A stretch of DNA of 5,271 nucleotides from Desulfobulbaceae bacterium (GTDB taxonomy: Bacteria; Desulfobacterota; Desulfobulbia; Desulfobulbales; Desulfocapsaceae), in assembly GCA_024643445.1 (NCBI GenBank), contig JAHEMX010000294.1, forward strand, positions 1 to 5,271. The letters are read 5' to 3'. Positions 1 through 4,975 of the stretch are shown in pieces (position 1 is the first letter of the stretch; the number at the start of each line of letters is the position of its first letter). The position numbers and the translations under genes were made by a program. Below the pieces are notes generated by a model that was not told where the DNA came from, did no database searches, and saw only the letters and a program-made list of their open reading frames with translations.

Positions 1-30
1 AAGCTTTGATAACGGTCTCGGGAATAATTC

Positions 31-579
31 TTGATTAACGACGACACCCAAACGCGCCGGCCATCGGCCGGCGCGTTCCTCGATATCATCGAGCGAATCC
101 TCGAGACGCTGTGCCGGCTCGGCACCATGCTCGGCGCGATCCTGGTCATCGCGAGCATGGCGGTTGTCGGCTACGGCGTCGTGCTGCGCTATTTTTTCGG
201 CCACCCCCAGGTCTGGACGGACGAGCTGGTCTCCTTCTGGCTGGTCGCCATAGTAACCCTGGGCGCGGCGGACGTGTTGCGCCGGGGCGGACACATCGGC
301 ATCGACCTGGTGACCAACCGCCTGTCCGCGCGCCTGCAGGCGTGGCTGGATATCCTGGGGCTGGTCTCGGTGCTTCTCTTTTCAACCGTGTTGACCGTCA
401 GCGGCTGGCAGATGGTCGAGTTTTCCTGGAGTGTCGGGCTGCTGCCCTCCGGTTATCTCGAAGTGCCCCTGTGGATTCCCCAGTCCCTGATTCCCATCGG
501 TTTCGCGCTGATGGGCCTGGCCGCGCTGCATAGACTGATCCTACGAATTCGTGCCGGCAAGCCGGAGGGGGCAGCATGA
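31..579 (+). CDS. dctQ: TRAP transporter small permease, DctQ family
   Basis: This is the small membrane subunit of a tripartite ATP-independent periplasmic (TRAP) transporter. It sits in the inner membrane and pairs with DctM to import a substrate, usually a carboxylate, delivered by a periplasmic DctP protein. The 182-residue protein has four hydrophobic helices at about 31-52, 66-81, 107-126 and 150-170. Family landmarks are VLRYFFGHP (51-59), WTDEL (62-66), RRGGHIGIDL (84-93) and PLWIPQSLIPIG (146-157). The start is TTG at 31: an in-frame TAA at 25-27 excludes anything upstream, and the next Met (codon 33) would remove the amphipathic helix FLDIIERILETL normally seen before helix 1. GGGAA at 20-24 is a weak ribosome site. 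Its end overlaps dctM by ATGA. The substrate cannot be read from this subunit. A strong hairpin lies in codons 7-16. The family is clear; the exact start is less certain. Confidence 0.93.
   Translation: MINDDTQTRRPSAGAFLDIIERILETLCRLGTMLGAILVIASMAVVGYGVVLRYFFGHPQVWTDELVSFWLVAIVTLGAADVLRRGGHIGIDLVTNRLSARLQAWLDILGLVSVLLFSTVLTVSGWQMVEFSWSVGLLPSGYLEVPLWIPQSLIPIGFALMGLAALHRLILRIRAGKPEGAA
51..77 (+). repeat. Perfect 12-bp inverted repeat, 3-nt loop
   Basis: AACGCGCCGGCC at 51-62 is followed by ATC and then by its exact reverse complement at 66-77. Ten of the twelve pairs are G-C, so a very stable RNA hairpin would form about 20 nt after the TTG start of dctQ. There is no T-tract after it (only TT, then CCTCG), so it is not a standard intrinsic terminator. 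The sequence is seen directly. A role in damping permease translation, or in protecting upstream mRNA, is inference by analogy with the stem-loops between binding-protein and permease genes such as malE-malF. Confidence 0.85.
564..568 (+). promoter_or_regulatory. Ribosome binding site of dctM
   Basis: GGAGG lies inside the last codons of dctQ, seven bases before the dctM ATG at 576. It supports both the ATG choice and translational coupling through the ATGA overlap. Confidence 0.8.
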
Positions 580-1862
580 CCATGCTCCTGATCTTTGCCG
601 GCGTGCTGGTCCTGCTGCTGTCCGGCATCCCGATCTTCGCCGGGCTCGGCCTGATGGCGATGGGGCTGCTTTATGGCGTCGAGGGGCAGATCGGCAGCCT
701 GGCGGAAATAGCCTTCGGCAAACTCGATGTCTATCTCCTGGTCTGCATCCCGCTGTTCACCTTCATGGCCCACGTCATTATCAAGGCGCGGGTGGTCGAC
801 GATCTCTATGGTGCGGTGCACAGCCTCGTGCGCCATTGGCCGGGTGGCCTGGGCGTGGCGACGGTGCTGTCGTGCACGGTATTTGCGGCCATTTCAGGCT
901 CCTCCGTGGCGACGGCGCTGACCATCGGAACCAGCGCCATTCCGCAGATGAAGCGCTACGGTTATCCGACCCGCTCGGCCTATGGCGTTGTCGCGGCGGG
1001 AGGGACGCTCGGCATCCTGATACCGCCGTCGGGGCCGATGGTGCTCTACGGTGTCGTATCGGACACCTCGATCGGCGGACTGTTCATGGGCGGCATCCTG
1101 CCCGGCCTGCTGGTCGCGGCGCTGTTCAGCATGTATTGCGTTATCCGCGCATCCCGCGATCCCCGGCAGGAGCGCCTGCCGCGCGCGCCCTGGTCCGAGA
1201 TTTCAGCCGTCATGCGCCGCGCCGTATGGCCCCTGATGCTGCCCCCCCTGATCCTGGGCGGCATGTATTTCGGGGTTTTCACCGCGACCGAGGCAGCCGG
1301 CGCCGGCGCCGCTGCCGCCATTTTTATCTCGACCGTGATCTATCGCAGTCTGAGCTGGCGCGACCTCTTCGATGCCGCCAAGGAAACGGTGCGTACGACC
1401 TCGATGCTGTTCATGATCCTGATCGGGGCGGCGATGTTCAGTCACGTCCTGACGATACTGCGCCTGCCGGCGATGCTGGTCGAATGGGTCACGACCCTTG
1501 GTCTCGGGCCGGTCAGCTTCATCCTGATCATCATGGCGGTGATCGTGGTCCTGGGGATGTTCCTGGAAACCATCTCCATCATCCTGATTACCACGCCGAT
1601 CCTGCTGCCGGTCATCGATGCCCTGGGAATCGATCCCGTCTGGTACGGCGTGATGCTGATGATCAACCTGGAACTGGCCCTGATCACGCCGCCCGTCGGC
1701 ATGAACCTCTTCGTCATCAAGGGGATCGACAATGCGCCGATCTACGAGGTGATTCGTGGTGCTCTGCCCTATGCGCTGCTGATGCTGGCGGGGCTGGTGG
1801 CGGTAATGATCTGGCCCGACCTCGTTCTCTGGCTGCCGCGTTCGATGAACTACGGCCTCTAG
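576..1862 (+). CDS. dctM: TRAP transporter large permease, DctM family
   Basis: This is the large membrane subunit of the TRAP transporter and carries the ion-coupled substrate path, with DctQ as its scaffold partner. The length, 428 residues, is the usual family length, and the whole chain is hydrophobic with about a dozen membrane segments. Recognisable family signatures are PLFTFMAH (59-66), GGLGVATVLSCTVFAAISGS (90-109), GGTLGILIPPSGPMVLYGVV (142-161), SIGGLFMGGILPGLL (165-179), GMFLETISIILITTPILLPV (327-346) and LALITPPVGMNLFVIKGI (367-384). The last two flank a re-entrant hairpin in the second half. ATG at 576 has GGAGG seven bases upstream and overlaps the dctQ stop by ATGA, so the two are translated as a pair. 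The gene looks intact. GC content is high, as in dctQ. Ion and substrate specificity are not deducible here. Confidence 0.96.
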   Translation: MTMLLIFAGVLVLLLSGIPIFAGLGLMAMGLLYGVEGQIGSLAEIAFGKLDVYLLVCIPLFTFMAHVIIKARVVDDLYGAVHSLVRHWPGGLGVATVLSCTVFAAISGSSVATALTIGTSAIPQMKRYGYPTRSAYGVVAAGGTLGILIPPSGPMVLYGVVSDTSIGGLFMGGILPGLLVAALFSMYCVIRASRDPRQERLPRAPWSEISAVMRRAVWPLMLPPLILGGMYFGVFTATEAAGAGAAAAIFISTVIYRSLSWRDLFDAAKETVRTTSMLFMILIGAAMFSHVLTILRLPAMLVEWVTTLGLGPVSFILIIMAVIVVLGMFLETISIILITTPILLPVIDALGIDPVWYGVMLMINLELALITPPVGMNLFVIKGIDNAPIYEVIRGALPYALLMLAGLVAVMIWPDLVLWLPRSMNYGL

Positions 1863-1944
1863 GTTTCCGGGCGCTGCACCTCCTGAGGTTTCCTCTCAAG
1901 GTTTTTCTTGACTTTTACCGGGCTGAACGGGAAGAGTTGGTTCT

Positions 1945-1966
1945 GGTCTTTTTAAAAAAGGCGACC
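1945..1966. repeat. A/T-rich dyad between TRAP and MFS genes
   Basis: CTTTTT (1948-1953) and AAAAAG (1955-1960) form a dyad around one A, flanked by GGT (1945-1947) and ACC (1964-1966). It lies in the 143-bp gap between the two transporter units. The T-run could also end the TRAP transcript, since GAAC (1925-1928) and GTTC (1940-1943) can pair just before it. Either role (operator or weak terminator) is inference. I found no convincing -35/-10 pair in this gap: TTGACT at 1908-1913 has no usable -10 at the right distance. Confidence 0.3.
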
Positions 1967-2005
1967 GTATCCACGAGCAAACCGAAAAACTGGCAGGTAC
2001 AAGCA

Positions 2006-3424
2006 ATGCAGCAGAGCACCGGGAGTGATTCCGCACTTGAGCGGTCGGCCCTGATCGTCGCGACCCTGACCTCGTTCATGGGGCCGTTCATGATTTCTTC
2101 GGTCAATGTCGCCTTGCCCGCTATCCAGGCAGACCTTCATATGGATGCCGTTCAGCTCAGCTGGATTTCCACGGCTTACCTGCTGGCCGTTGCGGTCGGG
2201 CTTGTTCCGGCAGGAAAAATTGCCGACATCCACGGCCGGAAAAAGGTTTTTGCCACCGGTCTGGGATTGTACACCCTTGGTTCGACCCTGGCCGCTTTGG
2301 CCAATTCAGCCGTGATGCTGATCGTCCTGCGCGTGTTTCAGGGTCTGGGGGCAGCGTTGTTCGTGACGACCGGTATGGCAATTCTGACCTCGATATTCCC
2401 GCCGAATAAGCGCGGCAGGGTCATCGGCATCTATGTTGCGGCTGTCTATATCGGTCTGTCTGTCGGACCATTTGCCGGAGGTCTTCTTACCCACTATGTC
2501 GGCTGGCGCAGTATTTTCCTTATCATGCTGCCGCTGGGTCTGTTTTCGCTGCTGTTGACGCTTCATTATCTGAAAGGGGAATGGCGGGGAGAACCGGGAC
2601 AGCGGCTTGATGTCGCCGGCTGCCTGCTGTATGCTTCGGCTATCCTGAGCCTGGTCTACGGTGCCACACGGCTCCCGCTACCGCTCGGTATTGTACTGCT
2701 GGCGTCCGGTTGCGTTCTTCTCTTCGTCTTCATCCGGCACCAGCTGTCTGCCCGGTTTCCGGTCTTTGATATACAGTTGTTTGTCGGCAATAAGACCTTT
2801 GCCTTCTCGAGCCTGGCAGCCCTGCTCAACTATTCGGCGACCTTTGCGGTAACTTTCCTGATGAGCCTGTATCTCCAATACCTGAAAGGAATGTCGCCGG
2901 AGACAGCGGGAAGCATATTGATGGCGCAACCGATAATGATGGCGACCTTGTCCCCGCTTGCCGGCAGGCTCTCCGACCGTGTTGAACCGCGGCTGATTGC
3001 AACCACGGGAATGGTAATCACCGTAACCGGCGTAGCGCTGTTTTCCATGTTGCAGCCGGACACCGCGACCTATCTGATCATCGCCAACCTGATTCTGCTC
3101 GGTACCGGTTTTGCGCTGTTCAGTTCACCGAACATGAACGCCATCATGGGTGCCGTGGAAAAACGGCATTACGGCCTTGCCTCGGGAACCGTGGCAACCA
3201 TGCGGTTGCTGGGCCAGATGCTGAGCATGGCCATTGCCACCGTCGTTCTCTCGCTGATCATCGGCCGCCAGGCTATCGCCCCGGAAAACTATGACCTGTT
3301 TATTCGCAGCATTCACACGGTATTTTCCATATCAGCCGTTCTCTGTTTGTCAGGGATCTATTTCTCCTGGTTCCGCGGCGCCCTGCTGCAGGCGGGAGGA
3401 GCCGGAAGCGGCAAGGGGCAGTGA
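2006..3424 (+). CDS. MFS transporter, 14-helix DHA2 (EmrB/QacA-like) family
   Basis: This is an inner-membrane major facilitator exporter, probably a proton antiporter for drugs or small organic molecules. The 472-residue protein has about 14 hydrophobic segments, as expected for DHA2 rather than 12-helix DHA1. Visible signatures are VNVALPAI in helix 1 (33-40), motif A GKIADIHGRKK (70-80), motif B RVFQGLGAA (109-117), and antiporter motif C with G150, G154-P155 and G158-G159. A degenerate second motif A, GRLSDR, is at 320-325. Helix 1 has Met29 where the common DHA2 motif (D-x-T-x-x-N-x-A-L-P) has Asp. ATG at 2006 follows GGCAGG (1992-1997); the frame stays open far upstream, but that stretch overlaps dctM and is not protein-like. 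No regulator gene is adjacent. It ends 11 bp from the convergent gene. The substrate is unknown. Confidence 0.92.
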   Translation: MQQSTGSDSALERSALIVATLTSFMGPFMISSVNVALPAIQADLHMDAVQLSWISTAYLLAVAVGLVPAGKIADIHGRKKVFATGLGLYTLGSTLAALANSAVMLIVLRVFQGLGAALFVTTGMAILTSIFPPNKRGRVIGIYVAAVYIGLSVGPFAGGLLTHYVGWRSIFLIMLPLGLFSLLLTLHYLKGEWRGEPGQRLDVAGCLLYASAILSLVYGATRLPLPLGIVLLASGCVLLFVFIRHQLSARFPVFDIQLFVGNKTFAFSSLAALLNYSATFAVTFLMSLYLQYLKGMSPETAGSILMAQPIMMATLSPLAGRLSDRVEPRLIATTGMVITVTGVALFSMLQPDTATYLIIANLILLGTGFALFSSPNMNAIMGAVEKRHYGLASGTVATMRLLGQMLSMAIATVVLSLIIGRQAIAPENYDLFIRSIHTVFSISAVLCLSGIYFSWFRGALLQAGGAGSGKGQ

Positions 3425-3429
3425 GAACA

Positions 3430-3451
3430 GCAGGGTTACTTCCTGCGTTTT
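3430..3451 (+). terminator. Candidate intrinsic terminator of the MFS gene
   Basis: GCAGG (3430-3434) pairs with CCTGC (3442-3446) across a 7-nt loop and is followed by GTTTT. It starts five bases after the MFS stop codon and runs into the last codons of the opposite gene. On the minus strand the same hairpin has no T-run, so it would serve only the rightward transcript. The stem is short, so confidence is moderate. Confidence 0.4.
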
Positions 3452-4182
3452 GCCTTCGACTTCTTCCATCGGGGTCGACGCGGCTCGCCGCCTCCGTCCG
3501 GCAACCGGCTCTTGTCTTCGGAAGCCACCCAGATAAAGCGGGATTGTGATTTGCTCCCCTTGTACAGGGGCGCCCGGTAACGGCGAACATGGAAATTGCA
3601 GCTCAGCAGGAGTTGTTCGAATTCCCTGTTCGGCGCGGCCGACCACACGGCCAGACATCCGCCCCGATTCAGCGCCCGACGGCAGGCCACTATTCCCTCG
3701 TAGTCGTAGAGGCGGTTATTGCCGGAATCCGTCATGGCCTGGGGGCCATTATCCACATCCAGCAGGATTGCATCAAAACTGTTCTTGGCGGAAGCAATGA
3801 GAGCAAGAATATTTCCGCACCTCAGCTCAACCCGCCTGTCCAGCAGCGGGTAATCGTTGAGTGGACCGAGGAACTCGCGATTCCACTCGACAATAGCCCC
3901 GAGCAATTCTCCGACCATCACCCGTCCATCCGCACCGAGCATATCGAGGGTCTGGCGCAGGGTATAGCCCATACCGAGACCGCCGATGAGGACCCGGGGG
4001 GCAGTGCTGCCGGCCAGATGGGCGCATCCGAGCCGGGCCAGCGCAAGCTCTGACTCGTGGTGGCGGCTGAGCATCAGGTCGGCGCCATTTATTTTTATAG
4101 TGAAATCAAGGTCATGCTGGTAAAGTGCGATTTCGCCTCCGTCAGGGGTCCGGACGGCGGCTCGCTTGATGGTTGGTTTCAT
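3436..4182 (-). CDS. SpeE-like class I SAM-binding protein (spermidine synthase-related)
   Basis: This is a soluble Rossmann-fold protein of the spermine/spermidine synthase superfamily, 248 residues. Residues 39-46 (SRHHESEL) correspond to the YHE region of SpeE. VLIGGLGMGYTLRQTL (64-79) is the cofactor-binding glycine loop, VMVGELLGAIVEWNRE (88-103) carries the ribose-binding acid Glu92, and DAILLDVDNGP (137-147) is the strand-4 motif. GIVACRRALNRGGCLAVWS (163-181) is the usual late helix-strand pair. Aligned on TLR, the Asp of the SpeE GGGDGG loop is Met71, so aminopropyl transfer from decarboxylated SAM is doubtful; methyl transfer or another use is possible. The C-terminus is strongly basic (235-248). 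I chose ATG at 4182; GGGA seven bases upstream is a weak ribosome site, and the open frame further upstream does not look like family sequence. No speD is nearby. Such proteins are often labelled spermidine synthase by homology alone. Confidence 0.85.
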   Translation of the reverse strand: MKPTIKRAAVRTPDGGEIALYQHDLDFTIKINGADLMLSRHHESELALARLGCAHLAGSTAPRVLIGGLGMGYTLRQTLDMLGADGRVMVGELLGAIVEWNREFLGPLNDYPLLDRRVELRCGNILALIASAKNSFDAILLDVDNGPQAMTDSGNNRLYDYEGIVACRRALNRGGCLAVWSAAPNREFEQLLLSCNFHVRRYRAPLYKGSKSQSRFIWVASEDKSRLPDGGGEPRRPRWKKSKAKRRK

Positions 4183-4214
4183 GCTGGTATCCCGGCGGTG
4201 ATGGATGAAAACAT
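4179..4214 (-). other. Possible 11-codon leader ORF before the SpeE-like gene
   Basis: An ATG at 4214 (minus strand) opens an 11-codon frame, MFSSITAGIPA. Its TGA overlaps the ATG of the SpeE-like gene as ATGA. GCGGG a few bases upstream is at best a weak ribosome site. It would allow translational coupling. The sequence is clear, but translation is unproven and chance is a fair alternative. Confidence 0.2.
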
Positions 4215-4256
4215 GTTTGCCCGCAGGCGTTGGACTCCTGGTTCTGTCATCCCTCG

Positions 4257-4284
4257 TTGTCTTTTCGCCAGTATACGTTATTTT
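4257..4284 (+). promoter_or_regulatory. Candidate sigma-70 promoter for yehS
   Basis: TTGTCT (4257-4262) and TATTTT (4279-4284), 16 bases apart, each match four or five of six consensus positions. The predicted start near 4291 falls inside the palindrome at 4289-4300. It leaves a leader of about 135 nt before yehS that contains the GC-rich hairpin. This is a weak match. Confidence 0.25.
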
Positions 4285-4300
4285 GCCATTGCCCGGGCAA
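4270..4300 (-). promoter_or_regulatory. Candidate sigma-70 promoter for the SpeE-like gene
   Basis: Read on the minus strand, the -10 TATACT (4275-4270) matches five of six positions. The -35 TTGCCC (4300-4295) matches four of six, with a long 19-base spacer. Transcription would begin near 4262, about 80 nt before the ATG at 4182. The -35 is half of the 12-bp palindrome, so a protein bound there would block it. Confidence 0.35.
4289..4300. promoter_or_regulatory. Perfect 12-bp palindrome, candidate operator
   Basis: TTGCCCGGGCAA is a perfect palindrome in the divergent region. It covers the -35 box of the leftward candidate promoter and the expected start site of the rightward one, the position expected of a shared operator. 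No regulator gene is in the window, and I do not recognise the site as that of a named regulator. Confidence 0.4.
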
Positions 4301-4332
4301 ATAATGATACCATCGTTATTGTTTAGGAACAC

Positions 4333-4371
4333 GGGGCGGCCTTCTCTTGTCGGCCGGCCGGCATGCGCCCC
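4333..4371 (+). repeat. GC-rich leader hairpin upstream of yehS
   Basis: GGGGCG (4333-4338) pairs with CGCCCC (4366-4371). The stem can continue with GCC (4339-4341) and GGC (4360-4362) across a 3-nt bulge. The loop contains the self-complementary CGGCCGGCCG (4351-4360) and so has alternative folds. No T-tract follows, which argues against a terminator. It ends just before AAGG at 4373-4376, the possible ribosome site of the mini-ORF at 4385. Confidence 0.4.
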
Positions 4372-4384
4372 CAAGGCACCCATC

Positions 4385-4429
4385 ATGAAGGTTTTGGACC
4401 TGAAAAGGAGAGCAAGTAAAAGAATATGA
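4385..4429 (+). other. Possible 14-codon leader ORF overlapping yehS
   Basis: ATG at 4385 opens MKVLDLKRRASKRI, whose TGA (4427-4429) overlaps the yehS ATG as ATGA. AAGG at 4373-4376 is eight bases before its ATG, which is better spacing than yehS itself has: the AAGGAG at 4405-4410 is 15 bases from the yehS ATG. It could be a coupling leader, with ribosomes ending here and restarting on yehS. This is inference; no family is recognisable at this length. Confidence 0.3.
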
Positions 4430-4938
4430 ATAACAACGATATCCTGCGTCGTCTGCGTTATACCTTCAATTTTGACGATACGAAGATGATTACCATGTTT
4501 CGCTCAACCGGTTACCGGGTGACGCGGGCGCAGATCAGTGACTGGCTGAAAAAAGAAGATGATCCTGCCTTTAAAAAATGCAGCGATACTCAGATGGCGC
4601 TATTTCTCAACGGTCTGATCAACGAGAAACGGGGCATCAAGGAAGGTGAACAGCCTGCCCCGGAAAAGGAACTGGACAACAATGTGATCTTCAGGAAGAT
4701 CAAGATTGCCCTGAACCTGAAAGACGAAGAGGTGATGGAAATATTGAAGCGCGCCAGGATGAACGTGAGCAAGCACGAGATCAGTGCCTTTTTCCGCAAG
4801 CCTGGCCACAAGCATTATCGTAATTGCGGCGACCAGATGCTGCGTACGTTCCTGATGGGTTTGCAGCTCACCTATCGCCCCGACAAGCAGCCGGCGGCAG
4901 GTCCTGCCTGTTCCGGCCGGAAAGGGGCTTGCACGTGA
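4426..4938 (+). CDS. yehS: DUF1456 family protein, YehS-like
   Basis: This is a small, probably cytoplasmic protein of unknown function, homologous to E. coli YehS along nearly its whole length. The 170 residues contain two copies of the DUF1456 repeat, at about 2-66 and 84-146. Each begins with N-N-x-I-x-R/K-x-[LI]-[RK], ends with a FLxGL-type motif (FLNGLI 60-65; FLMGLQ 142-147) and holds a conserved Cys-x-Asp or Cys-Gly-Asp (C52, C134). Landmarks shared with YehS are DWLKKEDDPAF (39-49), NGLINEKRG (62-70) and NCGDQMLRTFL (133-143). The tail after 150 is longer than in YehS (156 residues) and has two extra cysteines (162, 169). An in-frame TAA at 4417-4419 fixes ATG 4426 as the first start. 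Its Shine-Dalgarno AAGGAG is unusually distant (15 nt). A DUF924 gene follows after 37 bp, probably in the same operon. Base composition is lower in GC than in the TRAP genes. Confidence 0.93.
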   Translation: MNNNDILRRLRYTFNFDDTKMITMFRSTGYRVTRAQISDWLKKEDDPAFKKCSDTQMALFLNGLINEKRGIKEGEQPAPEKELDNNVIFRKIKIALNLKDEEVMEILKRARMNVSKHEISAFFRKPGHKHYRNCGDQMLRTFLMGLQLTYRPDKQPAAGPACSGRKGACT

Positions 4939-4960
4939 ACGCCGCTGCAGCCCCGACACC

Positions 4961-4966
4961 GAGGAG
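4961..4966 (+). promoter_or_regulatory. Ribosome binding site of the DUF924 gene
   Basis: GAGGAG is nine bases before ATG 4976. A second ATG at 4969 is only two bases from it and opens a different, unrelated frame, so this site decides the start at 4976. Confidence 0.75.
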
Positions 4967-4975
4967 TCATGAAAA

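Noticed and set aside
1..6. HindIII site exactly at the window start, possibly a cloning boundary or vector junction
   Set aside because: A six-base site can occur by chance and no vector sequence follows.
1878..1889. ACCTC-CT-GAGGT dyad after dctM
   Set aside because: The two-base core cannot form a hairpin loop, and short dyads of this size are expected by chance in GC-rich DNA.
1908..1936. TTGACT as the -35 box of an MFS promoter
   Set aside because: No sequence resembling TATAAT lies 15-19 bases downstream (GAAGAG, AGAGTT).
1991..2008. TGGCAGG...GCA as a sigma-54 promoter
   Set aside because: The GG to GC spacing is wrong by one base and the site lies on the ribosome site and start codon.
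3401..3414. GCCG/CGGC stem at the MFS 3' end as a terminator for the leftward transcript
   Set aside because: The stem is only four base pairs and lacks a T-run on the minus strand.
551..3424. An uninterrupted reading frame spanning dctM and the MFS gene, suggesting a 957-residue fusion protein
   Set aside because: Up to about 1862 it is the wrong frame of dctM, which has clear family motifs. Only the part from ATG 2006 is MFS-like. The long open frame is a by-product of high GC content.
3589..4053. 154-codon rightward frame opposite the SpeE-like gene
   Set aside because: It is antisense to a gene with clear SAM-binding motifs, its sequence has low-complexity shadow character, and it has no recognisable domain.
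4205..4384. Longer version of the mini-ORF before yehS, starting at 4205
   Set aside because: It would cross both candidate promoters and the hairpin and shows no domain. Only the final 14 codons have a plausible ribosome site.
4183..4386. N-terminal extension of the SpeE-like protein up to 4386
   Set aside because: The extra 68 residues are not family-like and would run through the candidate promoter and palindrome. ATG 4182 gives the usual N-terminus.
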